Made by a program: the position numbers and the translations under genes
NCBI GenBank assembly: GCA_002951815.1
Contig: CP019454.1
Coordinates: 2,294,001 to 2,358,000, forward strand
Length of the DNA stretch: 64,000 nucleotides
Source of the DNA: Sulfobacillus thermotolerans
GTDB lineage: Bacteria; Bacillota; Sulfobacillia; Sulfobacillales; Sulfobacillaceae
Direction: 5' to 3'
In this document: positions 36,694-47,504 of the stretch, piece after piece
How the letters are laid out: the number at the start of each line of letters is the position of its first letter
Numbering within the stretch: position 1 is the first letter of the stretch
Notes under the pieces: model-generated
What the model was told of the DNA's origin: nothing
Database searches by the model: none
Seen by the model: only the letters and a program-made list of their open reading frames with translations

Positions 36694-37566
36694 ATGTGGG
36701 GAATTGATGGAGGGGGTTCAACCACCCGGGGCGTGCGCTGTGAACGAATCCATGACTGTGGCCCGGTCGTGGCCCAAGGCCCCTCGAATATATTGGCGGT
36801 AGGGCAAGTCACGGCGTACCAGGCCATGGCTCAGGTTCTTGAAGTTCTCAACCCTTCACCTCAGGAGAGCGGGTTGGTCGGGATAGCCGGGGCGGACCGG
36901 CCGGCCGTATGGGAAAGCTGGCAGGCTTTTTTTCGTGACAGACACCTGGATCATACGTGGATTGTGGGAGATTATTGGTTGCCGTGGGCGGCTCTAACGG
37001 GGGGCGCTGACGGCACCATTGTGATCTTAGGGACGGGATCGTTGGTCTTTTCGGTATGCCAGGGGAAAATCGAGCGCCGCGGGGGGTACGGCTGGAAGCT
37101 TGGGGATACGGGGTCGGGATTATGGCTTGGCCAACAAGGGTTACGCTTAGCGGTTCAAGCATTAGAAGGGACCGGGGAACCGACGGCGTTAGCCGAAGCG
37201 GCTCTTCAGTGGGCACAAGCGCGGGATGTGGTGGGCCTAATAAACTATCTTTACGATCCCAGCCGACCTGTACGAGCGCCTGCTGATTTTGCACCGCTTG
37301 TCTTTGCGTTGGCCAGGGAGGGCGACCTTGTGAGTCAAAAGTTATTAACGGAGGAGGCGTATGGTATCGTGCGCATGGTCGACAGCGCGCCTGCGTGTTC
37401 TCTGGTTGGTCTTAGTGGCGGACTTGCCAAAGCGTGGGAGCCGTATGTGCGAACCTTGCGTCCTTCGTGGCGCGTGATATCAGAAAATCCCGTCTATGGC
37501 GCCATTCGGTTGGGCGCGTTGTGGGAACAAGAAGGGCGGCCATATCATATTGAACCAAGCCATTGA
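36694..37566 (+). CDS. BadF/BadG-type ATPase, probable N-acetylglucosamine kinase
   Basis: A 290-residue member of the ASKHA ATPase family. The phosphate-1 loop is IDGGGSTTRG at the very start, and phosphate-2 is VILGTGSLVF (about 112). The fold and neighbouring nagA suggest phosphorylation of an amino sugar such as GlcNAc or muropeptide-derived sugar. The ATG at 36694 has GGGAGG eight bases upstream; an upstream TTG (36673) is less likely. It overlaps nagA by 17 bp. Confidence 0.8.
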   Translation: MWGIDGGGSTTRGVRCERIHDCGPVVAQGPSNILAVGQVTAYQAMAQVLEVLNPSPQESGLVGIAGADRPAVWESWQAFFRDRHLDHTWIVGDYWLPWAALTGGADGTIVILGTGSLVFSVCQGKIERRGGYGWKLGDTGSGLWLGQQGLRLAVQALEGTGEPTALAEAALQWAQARDVVGLINYLYDPSRPVRAPADFAPLVFALAREGDLVSQKLLTEEAYGIVRMVDSAPACSLVGLSGGLAKAWEPYVRTLRPSWRVISENPVYGAIRLGALWEQEGRPYHIEPSH

Positions 37567-38680
37567 AGGACGGGTTTATATTTCTACTGTAGGACAATTG
37601 GTGCCCGCGCGCATTGAGTGGAACGTCCAAGGCCGTATTACACGCTTGACCCGCTTAGATACTCGGTCTACGGCCTTGCCTGTGGTCTTACCGGGTTTTA
37701 TTGACGAACATATTCATGGGGCTTGTGGTCATGACGTCATGGAAGCCCATGCGGGGGCATGGGAACAGATCGAGCATGCGCTCAGTCGTCACGGGGTGAC
37801 GGCGTTTTTGGCGACGACGATTACCGCGCCGTGGGACGACTTGATGGCGGTGGCAGACCTCGCTCGCCAATGGACACCGAGTCCCCTTAGTACGTGTATT
37901 GGAATGCATTGGGAGGGCCCATACTTAGATCGCCAGTATAAGGGGGCGCAACCGCTCGAAGCAATTCGGGCAGTCAATTTGGAGGAAATTGAACGTGCTA
38001 TTGTCCCCTTGCGCCACGCTGAGCGACCGTTGCGCGTCATGACGCTGGCGCCGAATGAAAGCTCTGCGGACCAGGCGATAAGACTTTTAACCGATCACGG
38101 GATTCACGTGAATATGGGGCATTCGGGAGCCAATCGCTCACAGGCGTGGGAAGGGATGTTAGCGGGGGCGGATGCCATTACGCACTTGTTTAATGCGATG
38201 GCTCCGTTGCACCACCGGGAGCCCGGCTTACTGGGTCTTGGGCTCTCCGCCGAGAATTTATGGCTGGAGCTGATTACCGATGGCATTCATGTCCATCCCG
38301 ATATTGTGCGCATGGTGTTTCAGTTGGCCGCGCACCGCATCATTTTGATAACGGATGGTATTTCAGCTATTGACCAAACCCCGGGCCGGTACCGATTAGG
38401 GCAGTGGATGGTGCACGTAGACGGCGTATCCGCGCGCCTTGATGACGGAACCTTGGCAGGGAGCATTTTGACCCCCGATCAATCCTTGCGCAATTTGTTG
38501 CAGTGGGGGGTGCCGCTGCGTGAGGTGGTGCAAGCATGGTGTGAGGCGCCGGCTAGGCGCTTGGCTCTGGGCGGCCGCGGCCGGATTGAAGAAGGCGCTT
38601 GGGCTGATTTAGCGATTTTTGATGCGCAATATCAGGTGCTTAGTACCATTAAAAATGGCCATGTGCTCTATCAACGGTAA
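37550..38680 (+). CDS. nagA: N-acetylglucosamine-6-phosphate deacetylase
   Basis: An amidohydrolase of about 376 residues. Metal and active-site motifs: GFIDEHIHG, HWEGPYL, NMGHSGA, HLFNAMAPLHHREPG and TDGIH, ending with the family LAGSILTPDQSL segment. The start is uncertain; TTG 37550 gives the normal length and lies inside the kinase gene end. Together with the kinase it forms a two-step amino-sugar salvage route to glucosamine-6-phosphate. Confidence 0.92.
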   Translation: MNQAIEGRVYISTVGQLVPARIEWNVQGRITRLTRLDTRSTALPVVLPGFIDEHIHGACGHDVMEAHAGAWEQIEHALSRHGVTAFLATTITAPWDDLMAVADLARQWTPSPLSTCIGMHWEGPYLDRQYKGAQPLEAIRAVNLEEIERAIVPLRHAERPLRVMTLAPNESSADQAIRLLTDHGIHVNMGHSGANRSQAWEGMLAGADAITHLFNAMAPLHHREPGLLGLGLSAENLWLELITDGIHVHPDIVRMVFQLAAHRIILITDGISAIDQTPGRYRLGQWMVHVDGVSARLDDGTLAGSILTPDQSLRNLLQWGVPLREVVQAWCEAPARRLALGGRGRIEEGAWADLAIFDAQYQVLSTIKNGHVLYQR

Positions 38681-38712
38681 AGGGGGGATGAGAGATATTC
38701 CCATCCCTTCGT

Positions 38713-38737
38713 CTCCGGCTTTGTGCCGGGTTTTTTT
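38713..38737 (+). terminator. Rho-independent terminator after nagA
   Basis: Stem CCGGC (38715-38719)/GCCGG (38725-38729) with a five-base loop, followed by G and seven T's. A weaker GGATG/CATCC pair lies just upstream. Confidence 0.8.
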
Positions 38738-38753
38738 ATGCGCCGGACGAACT

Positions 38754-39317
38754 TTAGTAAAACGGAGTAAAATTCCAGCCCATGGACCACGACCAGTAAA
38801 TGGCGAGGGCTACTAGCGGCACGAATTCGACGGCAATAATGGTGAATGCTTGCATCAAGGACACGCCTATCATTCGGCGCATGTGATAAGCCAGGGCTAT
38901 GAGTCCTACGATGCCCACAAGACCGGTGACCCAGGTGCGCGATGTTAACACGGCTGCCAATGTCGCCAGGACAATCCACGGCCCAAGGGCCATAAAGAGC
39001 GCGGCAAGTTCTCTCTGGGATTGATAAAACCCCATGCGGCGTAGCAAAAGACCGGTTACGCGGGATAGACCCGCGACCAGTCCGTATCCGCCAGCCACGA
39101 CGAACACAATGCCCAACAGCATACGGGTCAACGCGCGGCCCGCAGGGAGAATACTAAAGAACTGGTAGAGCGATACTAAGAGTGCGGTGGCAGCAATACT
39201 CCATCCATAAAGGCTTTGCAAGGTGCGGTGATCGAGGCCATGTCCTTGTTGCCACGGAAGCCGCCACGAAACAATCCGGGGCGCGATGGAGCCAGGGAGT
39301 AACCGGTCTTTGCGCAT
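38754..39317 (-). CDS. Polytopic membrane protein of unknown function
   Basis: A 187-residue protein with about five hydrophobic segments (for example SIAATALLVSLYQFFSI and LLGIVFVVAGGYGLVAGL). The start at 39317 has AAAGGAGG seven bases upstream; the longer frame to 39347 is rejected. The layout, with a soluble basic N-terminus and five close helices, resembles Yip1-domain membrane proteins, but I cannot confirm this. It is a single gene between nagA and hspR. Confidence 0.6.
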   Translation of the reverse strand: MRKDRLLPGSIAPRIVSWRLPWQQGHGLDHRTLQSLYGWSIAATALLVSLYQFFSILPAGRALTRMLLGIVFVVAGGYGLVAGLSRVTGLLLRRMGFYQSQRELAALFMALGPWIVLATLAAVLTSRTWVTGLVGIVGLIALAYHMRRMIGVSLMQAFTIIAVEFVPLVALAIYWSWSMGWNFTPFY

Positions 39318-39400
39318 AGGGTTCCTCCTTTGGGGGGATTCTGGCACAACACTGTTTTTAATTCCAAGAGATACATATGCTGACCGCTGTTGTCATATTC

Positions 39401-39429
39401 TTGTCAAAGCATTATAGATTTCTTATAGA
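39401..39429 (+). promoter_or_regulatory. Promoter of the hspR-dnaK-dnaJ-clpB operon
   Basis: TTGTCA (39401-39406), 17-bp spacer, TATAGA (39424-39429). No canonical HspR HAIR box (CTTGAGT-N7-ACTCAAG) or CIRCE element is visible nearby; a GTGTCA..TGACTA pair (39461-39478) is the only imperfect inverted repeat between the promoter and the gene. Confidence 0.6.
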
Positions 39430-39508
39430 TCTTTTTTAAGTTTGTTGTTACAATAGGAGTGTCAGATAACCATGACTAACGGAGTACGATTTAAGGATGT
39501 GATGTGAT

Positions 39509-39844
39509 ATGCCGATCCACGGTCCTGACGAGCCAGTTTACACGATTGGCGTCATGGCACGGCTGGTCGGAGTGTCATCGCAGATGCTTCGCGTATGGGA
39601 AAAAGAGTGTCTTCTGTCGCCCGCGCGGACTGAGACAAATAATCGGTTGTATTCCGAAAATGACTATTATCGTCTAGTCAGAATTCGGGATCTCACTCGA
39701 CAAGGCGTGAATGCGGCGGGAATACGCATGGTTCTTGGAATCACCGAGGTGCCCGCGAAGCAATCCATAGAACGTACTACGGATGACAAGGAGAGGAAAT
39801 TGACTTATGGCCAAAGTCGTAGGAATCGATTTGGGAACGACTAA
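39509..39844 (+). CDS. hspR: MerR-family heat-shock repressor HspR-like
   Basis: A 111-residue MerR-type regulator. The helix-turn-helix and wing ([36 protein letters not shown] shortened here as [16 protein letters not shown]) fit HspR, which represses chaperone genes with DnaK as co-repressor in actinobacteria. After residue 75 the tail is short and basic. It is the first gene of the chaperone operon and overlaps dnaK by 38 bp. This is unusual for Firmicutes, which mostly use HrcA/CIRCE. Confidence 0.85.
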   Translation: MPIHGPDEPVYTIGVMARLVGVSSQMLRVWEKECLLSPARTETNNRLYSENDYYRLVRIRDLTRQGVNAAGIRMVLGITEVPAKQSIERTTDDKERKLTYGQSRRNRFGND

Positions 39845-41708
39845 CTCTGTAATTGCAGTGATGGAGGGAGGACAGCCCACCGTTATTTTGAATACGGAAG
39901 GGAGTCGGCTCACCCCATCAGTGGTGGCATTTTCAAAGACAGGGGAACGGCTTGTCGGTCAACTAGCCCGTCGACAAGCGGTAATGAATCCTGAGAACAC
40001 GGTCTTTTCAATTAAGCGCTTTATTGGACGGCGCTATGATGAAGTGGCTCAAGAACGTGAGCGGGTGCCATATAAGGTCGTTCAGGGGCCCAATCAACAA
40101 GTGTTGGTGGATTTGCCGAATGCGGGCAAGAAAATGACCCCCGAAGAAATTTCGGCGATGATTCTCGGAAAACTCAAGGCCGATGCCGAGAAATATCTGG
40201 GCGAAAGCGTAACCCAGGCGGTCATTACTGTTCCCGCATATTTTAACGATGCAGAGCGGCAAGCGACCAAAGACGCAGGCAAGATTGCCGGTCTTGATGT
40301 GTTGCGCATTATCAACGAGCCAACGGCGGCGGCGTTAGCCTATGGCTTGGACAAGCAAAAGAACGAGACCATTTTAGTATGGGACTTGGGTGGCGGGACG
40401 TTTGACGTATCCGTACTCGAAGTGGGCGATGGCGTATTCGAAGTCAAATCAACGGCTGGGGACACGCATTTAGGCGGCGATGACTACGACATGAAACTTG
40501 TCGATTACATAGCTGCTGAGTTCAAGCGGGAAAATGGCATTGATTTGCGCAATGACCGGCAAGCCCTGCAGCGCCTCATTGAGGCGGCGGAAAAAGCCAA
40601 AATCGAATTGTCGTCGGTGACTGAAACGCAGGTCAGTTTGCCATTTATCACCGCGGACCAAACCGGGCCTAAGCACTTGGAGATGACGATTACCCGTGCC
40701 AAGTTTGAGGAATTGACCCAAGATTTGACAGAACGTACGGTCATTCCCTTCAAACAAGCTTTGAAGGACGCGAAGCTTACGGAAAGCCAAATCAATGAGG
40801 TCATTCTCGTGGGCGGGTCCACCCGGATGCCCGTCATCCAGGAATTAGTGAAGAAACTTACCGGGAAAGAGCCTCACCGAGGCGTCAATCCGGATGAAGT
40901 AGTGGCCGTTGGTGCCGCCATTCAGGGTGGTGTGCTTGCGGGTGAAGTCAAAGACGTTATCTTGTTAGACGTAACGCCGTTGTCCTTAGGGATTGAAACG
41001 ATGGGTGGCGTGTTCACCAAGCTTATTGAGCGCAATACCACGATTCCGACGCGCAAGAGCGAAACTTTTACAACGGCGTCGGACAACCAGACGTCGGTTG
41101 AAATTCACGTCTTGCAAGGAGAACGCCCAATGGCGGCGGATAACCGGACGCTGGCACGCTTTAGTTTAGCGGATATTCCACCGGCGCCGCGGGGTGTGCC
41201 CCAAATCGAAGTGACGTTTGACATCGATGCTAACGGCATTGTCAATGTCTCGGCTAAGGATTTGGGCACAGGGAAGGAGCAACGGATTACAGTAACCGCT
41301 TCGACACAATTGTCGAAGGAAGAAGTGGAACGAATGGTACGGGAAGCGCAAGAGAAGGCCGCGGAGGATGAAGAGCGCCGGGCTCTTGTGGATTTGAAGA
41401 ACCGTGCTGAATCAATGGCGTACGCAACGGAAAAGACTATTCGAGACTTGGGCGACAAGGTTGACGCGTCGGACAAGAGCCAAGCCGAAGAGGCGATTAA
41501 AGACGTGCGTGCGGCCATTGAGAAGAGTGACAAGAGTGCCATTGAATCGGCGCTCAGTCGTCTCGAGTCGGTATCGCATAAGTTGGCAGAGGCGTTGTAC
41601 AAAGAGCAGGGAGCCAATCCCGAGAATCCCGGCAACCCACCACCGGGAGACGGGGGTGCGGGACCCGGAGACGACGTCATCGACGCGGATTTCCGGCCGA
41701 CTGAATAA
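39807..41708 (+). CDS. dnaK: Chaperone DnaK (Hsp70)
   Basis: A 633-residue Hsp70. ATPase domain: [13 protein letters not shown] at the N-terminus, the [13 protein letters not shown] signature (about 193) and [12 protein letters not shown] (about 335). The substrate-binding domain follows, with linker [14 protein letters not shown], then a helical lid and a Gly/Pro-rich tail ending DADFRPTE. The ribosome site AAGGAGAGG lies inside hspR. No grpE gene is found beside it, so the nucleotide-exchange factor must be elsewhere. Confidence 0.98.
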   Translation: MAKVVGIDLGTTNSVIAVMEGGQPTVILNTEGSRLTPSVVAFSKTGERLVGQLARRQAVMNPENTVFSIKRFIGRRYDEVAQERERVPYKVVQGPNQQVLVDLPNAGKKMTPEEISAMILGKLKADAEKYLGESVTQAVITVPAYFNDAERQATKDAGKIAGLDVLRIINEPTAAALAYGLDKQKNETILVWDLGGGTFDVSVLEVGDGVFEVKSTAGDTHLGGDDYDMKLVDYIAAEFKRENGIDLRNDRQALQRLIEAAEKAKIELSSVTETQVSLPFITADQTGPKHLEMTITRAKFEELTQDLTERTVIPFKQALKDAKLTESQINEVILVGGSTRMPVIQELVKKLTGKEPHRGVNPDEVVAVGAAIQGGVLAGEVKDVILLDVTPLSLGIETMGGVFTKLIERNTTIPTRKSETFTTASDNQTSVEIHVLQGERPMAADNRTLARFSLADIPPAPRGVPQIEVTFDIDANGIVNVSAKDLGTGKEQRITVTASTQLSKEEVERMVREAQEKAAEDEERRALVDLKNRAESMAYATEKTIRDLGDKVDASDKSQAEEAIKDVRAAIEKSDKSAIESALSRLESVSHKLAEALYKEQGANPENPGNPPPGDGGAGPGDDVIDADFRPTE

Positions 41709-41717
41709 TGATAACGG

Positions 41718-41751
41718 GGGAGGACCAAGAGCACTGCTCAGCGGTCCTCCC
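41718..41751 (+). terminator. Intercistronic hairpin between dnaK and dnaJ
   Basis: Perfect 9-bp stem GGGAGGACC (41718-41726)/GGTCCTCCC (41743-41751) with an inner GAGC/GCTC stem. It is followed by only four T's in ATTTTCC, so it is a partial terminator or RNA-processing/stability element that would lower dnaJ-clpB relative to dnaK. Confidence 0.55.
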
Positions 41752-41775
41752 ATTTTCCAGATGAGGTGAGGGTGG

Positions 41776-42711
41776 ATGGCGGCTCCAAAGGACTATTACA
41801 AGATCCTCGAGGTGAGCGAATCCGCTGACAAGGCAGCGATTAAAGCTGCATACCGAAAATTGGCCAGGAAATATCATCCTGATGTTAGCGGTAAAGCTGG
41901 GGAGGACAAGTTTAAAGAAATTAATGAGGCGTACGAGGTGCTCTCAGATCCCAAAAAGCGCGAAGAGTACGACCAGATGCGGCGAGGATATGCCAATCGC
42001 AAGGCCCGCAGCCAAGGTCCTGGCTATCAGCGCGTCTCCTACGATGGGGACGGATTTGGGGATTGGGGCAGCATTTTCGAAGATTTATTCGCCCAAGCCG
42101 GACCGGACCTTGGGGCCACGTACACGCGCACCCAGCGTGTCCCCGAAGAGACGGTGACGTTGACGTTGGAACAAGTCGCGCGTGGCGTGTCGCTTCCAAT
42201 TTCTGTGTCAGAACCTGTAGTGTGCCCTGTGTGCCACGGTACGAATGCCGATTGTCCGCGGTGTGGAGGACTAGGACAAGTGATGGAACCGAAGAAGTTT
42301 ACGGTGACGGTGCCGCCAGGGGTGGAAGCGGGATCGGTTTTGCGTGTCGGCAACCATGCCCGGCTTCGGGTTGAGATTGCCCCGCATCCCCGCTTTGTCC
42401 GGCAAGGCAGCAACCTCTTAGGTCGGCTCATGGTGCCGGTGCCGTTAGCGGCAGCCGGGGGTGAAGTTCCTGTGACCCCCTTATCCGGGGATCCGGTAAT
42501 GGTGAAAATTCCTCCACACACCAATCAAGGTAAGATGTTGCGATTGCGGGGGTTGGGATTGCCGCAACGGGGCAGTGGCGCCAAAGGCGACTTGTTGTTG
42601 GAAGTCACCTTGCGCTTTCCTGAGCCGTTTACGGCTCAAGATGACGCGCTTTATCAAGAGTTGTTAAAGAACCATTCAGAGAAGGGGGGAGAGGTTCGTG
42701 CGCCTCGATAA
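41776..42711 (+). CDS. dnaJ: DnaJ/CbpA-like co-chaperone with reduced zinc domain
   Basis: A 311-residue J protein. The J domain fills residues 1-70 with the HPD motif (YHPDVSG); a Gly-rich linker follows. The zinc region is only [16 protein letters not shown] (about 151-166), two CxxC motifs instead of the usual four, so at most one zinc site forms. The C-terminal peptide-binding domains are normal ([32 protein letters not shown]). It stands between classical DnaJ and CbpA. It overlaps clpB by 14 bp. Confidence 0.9.
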   Translation: MAAPKDYYKILEVSESADKAAIKAAYRKLARKYHPDVSGKAGEDKFKEINEAYEVLSDPKKREEYDQMRRGYANRKARSQGPGYQRVSYDGDGFGDWGSIFEDLFAQAGPDLGATYTRTQRVPEETVTLTLEQVARGVSLPISVSEPVVCPVCHGTNADCPRCGGLGQVMEPKKFTVTVPPGVEAGSVLRVGNHARLRVEIAPHPRFVRQGSNLLGRLMVPVPLAAAGGEVPVTPLSGDPVMVKIPPHTNQGKMLRLRGLGLPQRGSGAKGDLLLEVTLRFPEPFTAQDDALYQELLKNHSEKGGEVRAPR

Positions 42712-45301
42712 GTTGACGGTCAAATCGCAAGAAGCGTTGGCCGACGCGCAAAACATTGCGCGGGAGATGCAGAATCAAGAAATTACTCCAGAACATTTGC
42801 TTGCGGCTCTTATTAAGCAAACGGATGGTGTGGTACGGCCTTTATTGGAAAAAATCGGCATTCCTTTGTCGGCTGTCGCTGCCAATGTGCAGCGAGAAAT
42901 TGATAAGCTGCCGAAAGTTTCGGGAACCCAGCCCGGGGCTTACATGAGTCAAAAACTCACGGCGGTGGTGGAACAAGCTGAAAAAGAAGCCGAAGCCTTA
43001 AAGGATGAGTACATTTCCACAGAACACTTATTGCTTGGGCTGGTTGAACATCCCGATACACCAGCTGGGCGGATTCTTAAAGACTTTGGCGTCAAGCGGG
43101 ACGCCGTGTTTACAGCGCTGAGGGACGTTCGGGGTCAAGCCCGGGTAACGGACCAAAATCCGGAAGAGAAATATCAGGCTTTGAGTAAATATAGCAAAGA
43201 CCTGACAGACTTGGCCCGACGGGGTAAGTTGGACCCCGTTATTGGGCGCGATGAGGAGATTCGCCGGGTTATTCAAGTGTTGTCGCGCCGGACAAAGAAC
43301 AATCCCGTTCTCATTGGAGAACCGGGGGTTGGCAAAACCGCAATTGTTGAAGGGCTAGCCCAGCGCATTGTGCAACAAGATGTTCCCGACGGACTGAAAG
43401 ACAAAAAGGTTCTCGCCTTAGATATGGGCTCGTTAATTGCCGGAAGCAAATTCCGGGGCGAGTTTGAAGACCGTCTTAAAGCGGTATTGAAAGAAATCCA
43501 AGGCGCTCAAGGCCAGATTATTCTCTTTATCGATGAATTGCACACGATTGTGGGGGCAGGGAAAGCGGAAGGCGCGGTCGATGCCGCCAACTTGCTGAAA
43601 CCGGCTTTGGCGCGCGGCGAGCTGCGCGCTGTGGGTGCTACCACGCTCGACGAATATCGCCAATATATTGAAAAAGATGCGGCGTTAGAGCGGCGTTTCC
43701 AACCAGTCTATGTGGATGAGCCATCGGTCGAGGACACGATTGCCATCTTGAGGGGATTAAAGGAGCGCTACGAAGTACACCATGGGGTGCGGATCCGTGA
43801 TGGGGCGTTAATTGCGGCTGCGCGGTTAAGCCACCGCTATATTACGGACCGGTTTTTGCCTGATAAAGCGATTGACCTCATCGACGAGGCTGCCTCGCAT
43901 TTGCGCGTCGAGATGGATAGCATGCCGGAGGAGTTAGACGAGCTCGAACGGCGCCGTCTGCAATTGGAAATTGAGCGCGAGGCGTTGGCCAAAGAGGATG
44001 ACCCCGCGTCGCAAGCGCGTTTAACGCAGCTCGAAGAAGAACTGGCCAATGTGCGCGAAAAACGCAACGCGCTTATGGCGCGCTGGGAGCAGGAGAAGCA
44101 GCAAGTCGCTAAAGTGAGTCAGGTCAAGCAAGCCATTGAGCAGGCGCGGACTGAAGAACAGCAGGCAGAGCGTGAAGGCGATTTGGGACGCGCAGCCGAG
44201 TTGCGTTACGGAAAACTTCTGTCTTTGCAAAAAGAGTTGGAGCAGGCACAAAAAGAGCTTCAGGATTTGGAAGGATCCAATCGGCTCTTACGTGAAGAGG
44301 TGACCGAACAAGACGTGGCGCAGGTGGTGGCCAAGTGGACCGGTATTCCGGTCAACCGACTGTTGGAAGGCGAGCGGTCGAAATTGGTGGAAATGGAAAA
44401 GCGCTTGGGCGAACGCGTCATCGGACAAAAGCAGGCGGTTGAGGCGGTATCCAATGCGGTACGGCGGGCTCGAGCGGGATTGGCCGATCCTAGACGTCCT
44501 ATGGGCTCCTTCCTCTTTTTAGGACCGACAGGGGTCGGAAAGACAGAGCTGGCGAAGGCTTTGGCCGAGTTCTTGTTTGATGATGAAAATGCCTTGATTC
44601 GGATCGATATGTCCGAATACATGGAACGCCACACGGTGTCGCGGCTGGTCGGTGCGCCGCCAGGCTACGTGGGCTATGAAGAGGGTGGACAGTTAACGGA
44701 AGCGGTCCGGCGTCGCCCGTATTCGGTGGTGTTGCTAGATGAAATTGAGAAGGCCCATCCGGAAGTGTTCAACGTGTTGTTGCAGGTACTGGATGACGGA
44801 CGTTTGACGGATGGGCAAGGCCGTACGGTGGATTTCCGTAACACCGTGATTATCATGACGTCGAACCTTGGCAGTCACGTGATTTTGGAGGAGTCTGATC
44901 CTGCTCGACGCCAACAACAACTGGAAGGGATTTTGCGCGAAGCGTTCCGGCCGGAATTTTTAAACCGGATTGACGAAGTGATTACCTTCTCGCGGCTGAC
45001 CCCCGAAGAGTTGCGGCTGATCGTCAAAGTGAATTTGAAGGATATTCAGCAAAGACTGGACGAACGTGATATTATGCTGGTGGTTACCGAAGCGGCTTTA
45101 GACCATTTAGCGGCACGCGGCTATGATCCGCAATATGGGGCACGTCCGCTAAGACGGCTCATTCAACGCACGATTCAAGACCCGTTAGCCATGAAGATGC
45201 TCGATGGAGAATTAACGGGTCATCAAAAAGTGACAGTGGATGAGCGCAATGGCGAGCTGACGTTTGCGATTGAGAACATGAAGGAAGCCCCGGTATTCTG
45301 A
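42698..45301 (+). CDS. clpB: Disaggregase ClpB
   Basis: An 867-residue Hsp100 disaggregase working with DnaK. Domains: Clp-N repeats (1-150), AAA1 with GEPGVGKT (about 207), a coiled-coil middle domain (about 400-520) that distinguishes ClpB from ClpC, AAA2 with GPTGVGKTE (about 609) and the C-terminal cap. Start is GTG after GGGGGAGAGG. Its place after dnaJ in an hspR operon is like that in actinobacteria. Confidence 0.97.
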   Translation: MRLDKLTVKSQEALADAQNIAREMQNQEITPEHLLAALIKQTDGVVRPLLEKIGIPLSAVAANVQREIDKLPKVSGTQPGAYMSQKLTAVVEQAEKEAEALKDEYISTEHLLLGLVEHPDTPAGRILKDFGVKRDAVFTALRDVRGQARVTDQNPEEKYQALSKYSKDLTDLARRGKLDPVIGRDEEIRRVIQVLSRRTKNNPVLIGEPGVGKTAIVEGLAQRIVQQDVPDGLKDKKVLALDMGSLIAGSKFRGEFEDRLKAVLKEIQGAQGQIILFIDELHTIVGAGKAEGAVDAANLLKPALARGELRAVGATTLDEYRQYIEKDAALERRFQPVYVDEPSVEDTIAILRGLKERYEVHHGVRIRDGALIAAARLSHRYITDRFLPDKAIDLIDEAASHLRVEMDSMPEELDELERRRLQLEIEREALAKEDDPASQARLTQLEEELANVREKRNALMARWEQEKQQVAKVSQVKQAIEQARTEEQQAEREGDLGRAAELRYGKLLSLQKELEQAQKELQDLEGSNRLLREEVTEQDVAQVVAKWTGIPVNRLLEGERSKLVEMEKRLGERVIGQKQAVEAVSNAVRRARAGLADPRRPMGSFLFLGPTGVGKTELAKALAEFLFDDENALIRIDMSEYMERHTVSRLVGAPPGYVGYEEGGQLTEAVRRRPYSVVLLDEIEKAHPEVFNVLLQVLDDGRLTDGQGRTVDFRNTVIIMTSNLGSHVILEESDPARRQQQLEGILREAFRPEFLNRIDEVITFSRLTPEELRLIVKVNLKDIQQRLDERDIMLVVTEAALDHLAARGYDPQYGARPLRRLIQRTIQDPLAMKMLDGELTGHQKVTVDERNGELTFAIENMKEAPVF

Positions 45302-45318
45302 TGTAAGGAGGCGATAGG

Positions 45319-45900
45319 GTGTCTCTCGCGATGAAACGGTGGGCGGGATGGATTGTTTTGCTCGCGGCCTTGATTTATGCAGGCTTTCTGGTGGGGCGTG
45401 GAACGAAACCGCATACGGTGGCGGCGCCTAAGACAGCCAAGTCCACGGCGTCCGCCTCGACAGCTCAATATGGGCTGACTGCGGGCCAATTCGCTCCGAA
45501 TTTCACCTTAACCACGACCGCGGGGCAGACGGTGAGTCTGGCTTCGCTGCGTGGGCACCCTGTTTGGCTGAACTTTTGGGCGACATGGTGTCCCTGGTGC
45601 AATAAAGAAATTCCTCAAATTGAAAAAGTGCAAGCGAGCTACGCAGGGCGTATTGACATTTATGGGGTCGATGTTCAGCAATCCCAAGCCACCGTGGCCC
45701 AGTACATGAAGGCCAAAGGGGTTAACTACCCGGTGTTGCTTGATACCCAAGGCGCCGTGGCTGCGGCCTATGGGGTGCAAGGCTTGCCCATGTCGGTCTT
45801 TATTGGGCCTCATGGACGCATCCGGGCCATTTACAGCGGGGCTTTGTTGTCTCCTCAAAGCATTGCGCCGTATTTGCATAAGCTGCTTGCCTCTTCTTGA
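45319..45900 (+). CDS. TlpA/ResA-like thiol-disulfide oxidoreductase, membrane anchored
   Basis: A 193-residue thioredoxin-fold protein. An N-terminal hydrophobic segment (WIVLLAALIYAGFLVG, about 9-24) anchors it outside; the Ala/Ser/Thr-rich linker leads to AlkA-TSA/redoxin domain GQFAPNFTL and active site ATWCPWCNKE (about 90). The cis-proline loop is GLPMSVFIG. Such proteins reduce cytochrome-c or other extracytoplasmic disulfides. GTG 45319 follows AAGGAGG; ATG 45331 is an alternative. It is 18 bp after clpB. Confidence 0.88.
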   Translation: MSLAMKRWAGWIVLLAALIYAGFLVGRGTKPHTVAAPKTAKSTASASTAQYGLTAGQFAPNFTLTTTAGQTVSLASLRGHPVWLNFWATWCPWCNKEIPQIEKVQASYAGRIDIYGVDVQQSQATVAQYMKAKGVNYPVLLDTQGAVAAAYGVQGLPMSVFIGPHGRIRAIYSGALLSPQSIAPYLHKLLASS

Positions 45901-45915
45901 CCTTTTTCACCCGCA

Positions 45916-47412
45916 TCAGAGTAATCGGTGATGGGTTGGACCTGTAAGCCTCAAGGACAGTAGATAGGCCAAAATGGTGAGGCCAATGCTGCCCATGAGG
46001 CTTTCTGCCTGGGGCAGATGCCGTCCCATTCCCCAGATATGCCATAGCGCCAAGGTTAACAGGACGGGAATAGAAGACGCCAAAGGCCGGAGGAGGATTT
46101 TCCCCCACGGGATACGAATGCGGCTTAAGCGCGTAAAGCTCACGGCGTTGAACACCATACTGAGAACGAATCCCAAACCAATGGCCGTAGGAATGCCCGT
46201 CGGCGCCATGCGGGGATTAATGCTCAAAAGGTAAATCATGAGTATTTCCAGAGCGCTGGCGATGAGGTCATTGCGCATAGGGATATCGGTGCGTCCGAGT
46301 CCTCTCAGGGCACCCGACAAGGTAATATCAAAGTAGAGAAAAAATCCTCCCAATACCAAAGGATAGAATACATCGGCATGAATATGGGCATGAAAAAATA
46401 GGTCATCTAATTTGATGCCTAAAGCCAACAACAAAATCGTGACGGGGACGGTGAAGACCGCCGTCGCTTCCAAGCCTTCCATCACAGCCTCACGGATGCC
46501 TTGTTCGTCTTCCGCGGAATGGCAGTGCGCAACGACGGGGACCAAGTTTGTCGAGAGAGACAGCGTGAGGGCGGTGGGAAAGAAAATGAGCGGCAATGCC
46601 ATGCCGGTTAACTGACCAAAATACCGGATGGCGTTATAGGGAGACATGCCGGCCGCTTCTAGCCGCATGGGAATGAAAAAGGCTTCAATTACCCCAACAA
46701 GGGACCCCAGAAGGCGACTGAAGGTGACGGGGACGGAGAGACGAAGAATGTCTCGGACCTTCGAGGTGTGGGACATCACCCCAGCGAGGGGGGCGTAGGA
46801 TCGGACATAGGCGAGCGCTAGGATGACAAGGCTTACACCTTCCCCTATGGGAATAAGGGCCACGGCGACTAACGGGGCATTGTGAAAGGCATGTCGGCCA
46901 ATGAAATTGAGAATCGTGTAAAGAATTACCACGCGGCTAAGTTGTTCTGACACTTGCGACAAGGCGGGATAGGTGAGCTGTTGAATTCCTACAAAGTACC
47001 CGCGCAGTACTGCGGAAAATCCCACGGCGATGAGGGCAGGGGCAATCGTAATAATCAAGGGGATAAACCGTGGATCATGGTACAGCATTACGGCCAAAGG
47101 TTTCGCGAGCATGATGACCAAGCCAATTAAGGGCACACTGACTACGGTCACAATGATCAGGGCCAGACGCATTAAACGTCTCGGATTGGTGTGCTCTTCG
47201 GCAATGAGTTGCGAGACCGCTACGGGAGTCCCGGCAACAGCCAGTGTGACGAGGGCCACGTAAAAGGGGAAGATCATCTGAAAAAACCCCAAGCCTTCCG
47301 CCCCTAAAAAGCGTGCGAGGAGCATGCGGTACACGAGGCCTAAGCCTCGCGACGCAACGGCCGCTCCGGTTAACGTTAGCGTGCCCCACCACAAGGAGCG
47401 TTTCTTGCGCAT
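45916..47412 (-). CDS. Polysaccharide/lipid flippase, SpoVB/MurJ-like (MOP family)
   Basis: A 498-residue membrane protein with about 14 helices. GLGLVYRMLLARFLGAEGLG near the N-terminus is the Wzx/SpoVB signature and GTPVAVSQLIAEE follows. Members flip lipid-linked wall precursors; SpoVB acts in spore cortex formation. The ATG at 47412 lies seven bases after GGGGAGGG; ATG 47418 is too close. It is convergent with the thioredoxin-like gene and divergent from the mannosyltransferase-like gene. Confidence 0.85.
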   Translation of the reverse strand: MRKKRSLWWGTLTLTGAAVASRGLGLVYRMLLARFLGAEGLGFFQMIFPFYVALVTLAVAGTPVAVSQLIAEEHTNPRRLMRLALIIVTVVSVPLIGLVIMLAKPLAVMLYHDPRFIPLIITIAPALIAVGFSAVLRGYFVGIQQLTYPALSQVSEQLSRVVILYTILNFIGRHAFHNAPLVAVALIPIGEGVSLVILALAYVRSYAPLAGVMSHTSKVRDILRLSVPVTFSRLLGSLVGVIEAFFIPMRLEAAGMSPYNAIRYFGQLTGMALPLIFFPTALTLSLSTNLVPVVAHCHSAEDEQGIREAVMEGLEATAVFTVPVTILLLALGIKLDDLFFHAHIHADVFYPLVLGGFFLYFDITLSGALRGLGRTDIPMRNDLIASALEILMIYLLSINPRMAPTGIPTAIGLGFVLSMVFNAVSFTRLSRIRIPWGKILLRPLASSIPVLLTLALWHIWGMGRHLPQAESLMGSIGLTILAYLLSLRLTGPTHHRLL

Positions 47413-47504
47413 GTCCATCCCTCCCCTTAGATGTATGAGACAAGGCTAAAGAAATTGCTAACGGCGGGAAAAAGAGCACCATTATCGAAATGAGGAGGAG
47501 TGGG

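Noticed and set aside
41105-41734. 209-codon minus-strand frame opposite dnaK
   Set aside because: Shadow of the strongly biased codons of dnaK; Ser/Arg-rich with no motif.
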